From the NCBI RefSeq assembly GCF_964204645.1, contig NC_134035.1:7442501-7502500 (forward strand): a stretch of 60,000 nucleotides of DNA, in the 5' to 3' direction. The position numbers and the translations under genes are program-made. Each line of letters opens with the position of its first letter. The first letter of the stretch is position 1. Shown here piece by piece: positions 54,823 through 60,000 of the stretch. The stretch comes from Tubulanus polymorphus. Lineage: Eukaryota; Nemertea; Palaeonemertea; Tubulaniformes; Tubulanidae. The notes below the pieces were generated by a model that was not told where the DNA came from, did not search any database, and saw nothing but the letters and a program-made list of their open reading frames with translations.

Positions 54823-56244
54823 AATGTAATGAAAGAGTTGGTATAGAGAGTGGCTTGATGCCGGATGGATATTTATCCGTTTCTACATCACAAACACCGT
54901 TCATGGGTGCTAACAGAGCTCGTCTGAATATGCGTTATGAATTCAGTAAGTTGATATTTTTAGATGACGATACTTCGCTCAGGGTTGACAAGTGAACTGA
55001 GAGTAGTGACGTTTTACTTTTCAAACTGTGATGAAGTTTAGTTTTAAAAATGGCTCATAGAATTCAGTAGAAGCGTCACTACTCTCTTGGTTGTTCCTTC
55101 AATTTCCACTGCGATTTACTTAAGATGACTTTTTTTATTTGTTTCGTCGTTAGACGAAAAATCCTCACATGAAACTAATGTGTCGAATGCTACAGTTTTA
55201 TTCCACCAGTAACCGGCCTATGCTGAAACCCATCATGGAAAGTTTCGTTCTGGTTAAATTTTAGATTTATCTTATAGGGTTTCCAGATCATCTGTCAGGT
55301 GGATGGACACCCGATCCAACCGATGTTGACCCGTGGATCGAGATCGACTTCCACGAACTGTACAAGATTCATTATCTAGTCGTCCAAGGTCGACAGGATC
55401 AGCCGTACTGGGTTACTAAATTGAACCTCAAACATAGTGTTGATCGTAGGATCACGTGGGATACATATGGAGATCATACTGGCGCCACCGTACGGTCATC
55501 AAATACATCATTTATTTATTAATCTGATAAAGCATCAAGCCCAACGCACACGGCACCGAAAAAACGTTTTTTCCTCGTGAAAAAACGTTTTTTCGGTGCC
55601 GTGTGCGTTGGAGGCAAATCATAAAACACCGAACTGAAAAACTTTTTCGCGAGCAAAAAACGTTTTTCGCGAAACAAGCACTGCTTGATTTGCGAAAAAC
55701 TTTTTTTTTGTAGTGGAAAACGTTTTTCGTCCTGTGTGTTGCCACACTCGTCGATTGACACTTCTATGCCGTCGATTTCGCAAAATTAACAATATTGCTA
55801 ATAAAATCTCTCGCTGTCGCATGGACGCCGCCATTTTGAGATTGATGTGAGTGAGTTAATTGTTGTCTCCATGGATTCCATGATGCAAGAAATGTTTTCT
55901 GCACGTTTTCGTTATGCCGTGTGCGTTGGACGTTTTATCGTTTGCGGGCAAAACGTTTTGCAAAACGTGTTTTCTGTTTCGGCGAAACAAATCTTTTGGC
56001 GTGTGCGTTGGGCTTCAATCGTGACATGTTTATGAAGGTTTAACTTATCATGTCAATACTCAAAACATGATGATATACGGTTTTCAGGTTTTTGCCGCTT
56101 CAACCGACAGTCAGACGCAAGTGAACATATCGTTGTCACCTCCACTGATTAGTGAAATCATCCGTATTCATCCCAAATCCTGGAACGATCAAATCGGTCT
56201 GCGGTTCGATATGATCGGCTGCGCTAATATGAAGCAACAATACT
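54823..56244 (+). CDS. Large ECM/receptor gene: F5/8C (discoidin) domain (3 exons)
   Basis: Exons 54823-54945, 55278-55489, 56088-56244. Text shows ECNERVGIESGLMPDGYLS at the start, GANRARLNM, GGWTPDPTDVDPWIEIDFHE, VVQGRQDQPYWVTKLNLKHS, and RIHPKSWNDQIGLRFDMIGC at the close. First and last Cys of the fold are present. The domain is about 160 residues, the usual length, and binds membranes, glycans or matrix proteins. The intron 55490-56087 contains a MITE. Confidence 0.85.
55538..56014. mobile_element. 477-bp MITE with TCA duplication and AAAACGTTTT motifs
   Basis: Ends AGCCCAACGCACACG and CGTGTGCGTTGGGCT are perfect complements and are flanked by TCA at 55535-55537 and 56015-56017. The interior has many AAACGTTTT palindromes and a subterminal hairpin at 55545-55615. 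Confidence 0.7.
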
Positions 56245-57012
56245 GTGAGTAATTATTGAATTCATGTACACCCGTAGGCTAACTGATTAAAAGTCGAAAT
56301 GACAAACACTGGTTTTTGACCTTTCGGACTTTTTTAATGCGGAGGTTTTTGGGATGAACCACCGCGGTTATAATTATGTTTTGTGATCCTGAAATTCCTG
56401 AAAATCCAATGAAAATACGAGTGTGAATCTTTAACTGCAGATTGGGTTTATTTGATGAAATCCAAAGTCAGAATAACCCAGCTAGGCCTGAGCTGGACCT
56501 TGATGATTCTGGCTCCACCTACAAACCCAATCTAGCAAAGATTCATCTGATTGGAGGATCCAGGTACTTGGGCTCTGACAACGGATAGATGCCAGATTGC
56601 CAAGAAAACAAACTTTGTAATTAGTGTCACCATTAAGTATCTAGGCAAATGTTGTGGTTTGTTGACTTTAAGATACTATGAGAACAAAGCTTCTCAGACC
56701 AGAGTAACTAGGCTTGGCAGTCATAAATGGTACAAAGAGAAACAAGAAAATAATCTCAGATATAAAATGATTGATAAAATGCTATTTTTCAAAAATGTAA
56801 CTCTGATGTTTTAAAAGCTATATTCATGCAGATCAAATCTATGTCTACCATGACATAGTTATTCCAAAAATGAAACTGCCAAATCAAGAAAGTACGTTTT
56901 GTAAAAATGAATAATATTGGTTTGCTATACTTTCATGTACTCAATACGTCTAGTTCACTTTGTCGTGAACGGTGCTTATTCCGACAATAGATGATCGAAT
57001 TTTATCTTTCAG
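56245..57012 (+). other. Intron, no feature recognised
   Basis: Between the F5/8C and the Cys-rich exons. Short frames only. Confidence 0.4.
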
Positions 57013-57868
57013 ACGATTCGAATTGCGTTCGTTGTGAAGCTACGTGGTATTGTATCGGTGACGGGCTTAGACGCTCGTGCGGTCGCTGCGACCCACCCGA
57101 ACCGACTTGCGATAGACCGTTGTATGAGCATTCTTTCGGCGAGGCTGCCGAATGCAGTGACTGTCCGAAAGGCTGGGTAATGATTTATACATGCGGTCAT
57201 TTGATGGGGTGGGACACCTTAAAACTCTTTGATATAAATACCATCAGATGATGTCCAATTTTTATATATTGCGATCTCCCCCTTTCATCTGTTGTAGACT
57301 TGTAAAGATGGATATGCCACTCCATGTCCAGCACTTCATTACGTTGAATGTAACGAAACTTATTGTCCAGATGCTTGCTCCGAATGCCGACCCGGCCACG
57401 CTTGTCGAGGAGGCCAGCAATATGTTTGTCCGGTTGGCACCTATGCAGATGAACCGATGGGTAATCCTAACTTTGAAAATTATCCAACCCTACAATATCT
57501 AACTTTCATTAGTTTGATATATCATCGTTTCTTTGTTATTAGAGTTTTGTATGCCGTGTCCTCCCGGACAATACCAAGATGAGATCGGCCAAAGTTTGTG
57601 CAAAAATTGCCCAGCCGGGTACGGATCAAATCGACGGAAACAGCACTGCGGCCCGTGCGCTCGCGGTACGTGGTCAAGCGGGGATGGCACGCCGTGTATG
57701 TCCTGTTTAACGACGACTATGTGCCCGTGTTTGGTCGGTGATTTTAGCGGTTGTTTCAACAGTGACGGTTGCTTCAACGCGAAAGTGGGTAATGTCCATT
57801 CGTTTACTTGCGACGAATGCCCACCAGGATACAGAGGAGATGGAAAGTCTTGTATCGATATCGACGAG
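57013..57868 (+). CDS. Large ECM/receptor gene: Cys-rich GCC2/GCC3-like and first EGF-like region (3 exons)
   Basis: Exons 57013-57176, 57298-57460, 57543-57868. The protein is Cys/Pro/Gly-rich with repeated CPPGQYQDEIGQSLCKNCPA and CPVGTYADE-type units, the GCC2/GCC3 ephrin-receptor-like pattern. It ends with ECPPGYRGDGKSCIDIDE, the consensus junction of a thrombospondin-type EGF repeat. Such modules are disulfide-rich spacers in secreted proteins. The intron 57869-58385 shows nothing recognisable. Confidence 0.75.
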
Positions 57869-58385
57869 GTTAGTTGTATTTCGTGATCAGTTGTGAACCC
57901 ACCGCCATCGGCAGTGATTCACACACTGCCACGGCCTGAAACCCTGCCCGATTAGCCCGAGTAGAGAGCTGTAGGCGCAGTTCAGATGATTTTATTATTA
58001 ACTAATCTGAAATCGCATTTATTTCAGCCTAGGTTTTTTCGGTAATCTAACCGTGAAATTTACCTCAGAGATTAACAGTTGGTACGGTCGAACTTCGGTT
58101 TTCGTAGTTTGTCGACTAGTGGTCGGAATTAATTACCGAGCGCACTCTAGTTTGGCCGTAACGCATTACGCAATGTCGGCCATATTGAAACTAGGCCCGA
58201 ATTACAGCGACCGTGCTCAATACCGTGGTCGACCATTTCCGGACTAGTTCCGACTAAGTGTACATTCGGTTTCACTGAGTTCGACTACAGTCGACTAACT
58301 CCGATAACCGAAGTTATGCCACCAGATTCGAATCCCTGCTGAGAGAGGATGTTATGAATACGGCATTTTTTATGATGGTTTTCAG

Positions 58386-60000
58386 TGCGCGGAGTATAAT
58401 CCATGCTACGACCCGCCGTCCTGTGTGAACACTGTGCCAGGATATCAATGTCACGAATGTCCAGTGGGATATACAGGGACGTACGAGGACGCGATCGCCA
58501 TCAACAACACCAGACGCACGTTTTACAAGCAGAATATCAAACACGACTGGATCCATTATCAACGTTGCCACGATGTTGACGAATGCTCGATCGACAACGG
58601 TGGTTGTGACCCGAACAGAAATTGTACGAATACAGTTGTAAGTGTTCGGTGGGAAAGGAATCAAACACTGTAAGATGAAACATAATGGAGATGAAAACCT
58701 GATGCAAAAACATATGTACGCAATAACGAATTGCGAAATAATTCCAGGATATAAGTCTCGATCAAACCGGTAATTTGAATGTTTTATTTTAGGGAAGTTT
58801 CCACTGCGGCATTTGCAATGAAGGCTACGTGAGAGGTGACTTTGAGACATGTCTACCAGAAAATTTTTGTGAAAACGGAAACTATGAGTGCCACGAACAT
58901 GCCGAATGCGTCTACAAAGGTCCCGGCGCATACGTTTGTGAAGTATGTGTATGAGGAAAATCCTGACATGTTTTGCTTCATGTGAAATCTTGAGAATATC
59001 GCAGGATATATATTAATTGGTCTGACGCTGTTTGTTTTTTCAGTGTAAATTTGGTTGGGCTGGAAACGGACTCGTATGCGGAGAGGATCCTGATTTAGAT
59101 GGTGTGCCGACAGAACCGCTGTCGTGTTCTGGCTGGAGATGCCAAAGGGTAAATTCGAGCATCCTGCGGAAAACTAAACGTTTTACAAATCCTAACGACG
59201 GGTCGGGTATAACAAGTTAACTTTACCCATTCCCCACCCGATAACTGGTAGAAGATAAATGAAACTGGTAGATGGAATTCACCCAAAAGAACCCTTACCA
59301 CAAAGGAACTTATATTTAAACTACTACAAACGATATCGTATGAATATTATGAAAACATTATGAAATTAAAGATTCTTGATAGTTGAATAAACTACTATCT
59401 CGAAGTTACATTTTCGGACTTTTTCTTATCATTGTGGGATTCTCTCTACAACTCTTTTTCATATTTCAAGGACAACTGTCCACTGGTTCCGAATAGTCAT
59501 CAAGGCGACTGTGATAATGACTTAATCGGCGATGCTTGTGAATGGGATAGTGACAATGATGGAATTCCAAACGAAAAGGTACGTGCGGTAAATCATAACC
59601 TACATGTAATGATTATACCACGTATCGTGCAAGATTTTGTTTCACTTGATTTCGAACGAGGAACAAGTAAATCTAGATTATGTGTAGTCTTATCTTTTGG
59701 AATAATGCTAGCAGTTTTCATTAGCTTTCTTTTATAGCGGACACACCTAATACCATTCTCACTTGTCAAGGTTTGGTTAGTACCTCCCATCAAAGTTCGT
59801 GCCAGCACAGCACAAAATACTGTATGAGCTTTGGTGAGAGGCAACCAAACTCTGGCAAGTAAAAATGACAACATGTCCAATCTTTTTCAAGGATAACTGT
59901 CCGCTTACAATTAACCTAAAGCAAAACGATCGTGACAGAGATGAGGTAGGCGACGCATGCGATAACTGTAAGAAGGGTTCGAATCCCTCGCAAGTCGACA
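58386..60000 (+). CDS. Large ECM/receptor gene: EGF-like and thrombospondin type 3 repeats (3' partial)
   Basis: Exons 58386-58637, 58793-58942, 59044-59148, 59471-59578 and 59892 to the edge. EGF-like text is [18 protein letters not shown] and [19 protein letters not shown] (calcium-binding type). Then come [30 protein letters not shown] and [11 protein letters not shown], the aspartate-rich calcium loops of thrombospondin type 3 repeats. In thrombospondins this region leads into an L-type lectin-like C-terminal domain, which would lie beyond the window. The introns 59149-59470 and 59579-59891 have no feature. Confidence 0.85.

Noticed and set aside
58314-58931. 205-codon frame on the minus strand
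   Set aside because: It is the shadow of the EGF-like exons at 58386-58637 and 58793-58942.
59950-59990. GGTTCGAATCCCTC resembles a tRNA T-arm/B box
   Set aside because: It lies inside a thrombospondin type 3 exon in good frame ([10 protein letters not shown]) and no acceptor or D arm pairs upstream.

Overview
This looks like nuclear DNA of a marine invertebrate, probably a lophotrochozoan; that placement is inferred from the intron-rich extracellular-matrix gene, the DIRS-like retrotransposon and the Polinton elements, not from any diagnostic marker. Host DNA is moderately AT-rich. Positions 17774-34985 are much more AT-rich, intronless and gene-dense.

Layout. 1-4303: 3' part of a decayed DIRS-like tyrosine-recombinase retrotransposon. 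4477-4707: probable last exon of an upstream host gene. 4708-10091: intergenic, with one copy of a dispersed repeat (8245-8940). 10092 to the window end: one large rightward host gene of about 50 exons. It encodes a signal peptide, an LRR N-cap, a long series of leucine-rich repeats (mostly phase-2 exons), an LRR C-cap, an FN3-like region, a fibro-slime/PA14-like domain, cadherin-like repeats, an F5/8C (discoidin) domain, a Cys-rich GCC2/GCC3-like region, EGF-like domains and thrombospondin type 3 calcium repeats. The gene runs off the right edge.

One LRR intron (17398-44257, about 26.9 kb) is a transposon nest. It holds a 17,212-bp Polinton/Maverick (17774-34985) with a perfect 6-bp target duplication (AACTCC) and 405-bp terminal inverted repeats. 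It carries a protein-primed-type DNA polymerase B, a double-jelly-roll major capsid protein, a candidate penton, an A32-type packaging ATPase, a retrovirus-like integrase with chromodomain, an HNH endonuclease, and several Polinton-type membrane or unassigned proteins. About 300 bp downstream lies a second, related but gutted Polinton (35300-43707, target duplication TCGAGT). It is built as two head-to-head partial copies and is itself invaded by at least two other elements.

How the Polinton is organised: polB and ten further genes read rightward, five genes read leftward, and the two sets converge on a 380-bp region with inverted minisatellite arms (30238-30617). Most start codons are the ATG of a TAAATG box, often preceded by a T-tract, which resembles poxvirus-type late promoters. 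Five genes are broken: polB by a 1-nt shift, integrase by a 1-nt shift, three ORFs by TAA codons, one of which also has a 14-bp tandem duplication. The element therefore appears recently inserted and recently inactivated.

Most distinctive: both Polintons end in self-complementary termini. Each 207-bp (element 1) or 106-bp (element 2) end is itself an imperfect palindrome, so every end can fold as a hairpin, and a solitary 88-bp end-like hairpin sits elsewhere in the host gene (50699-50786). Exon coordinates are hand-read from splice signals and phase, so single-base errors are possible.
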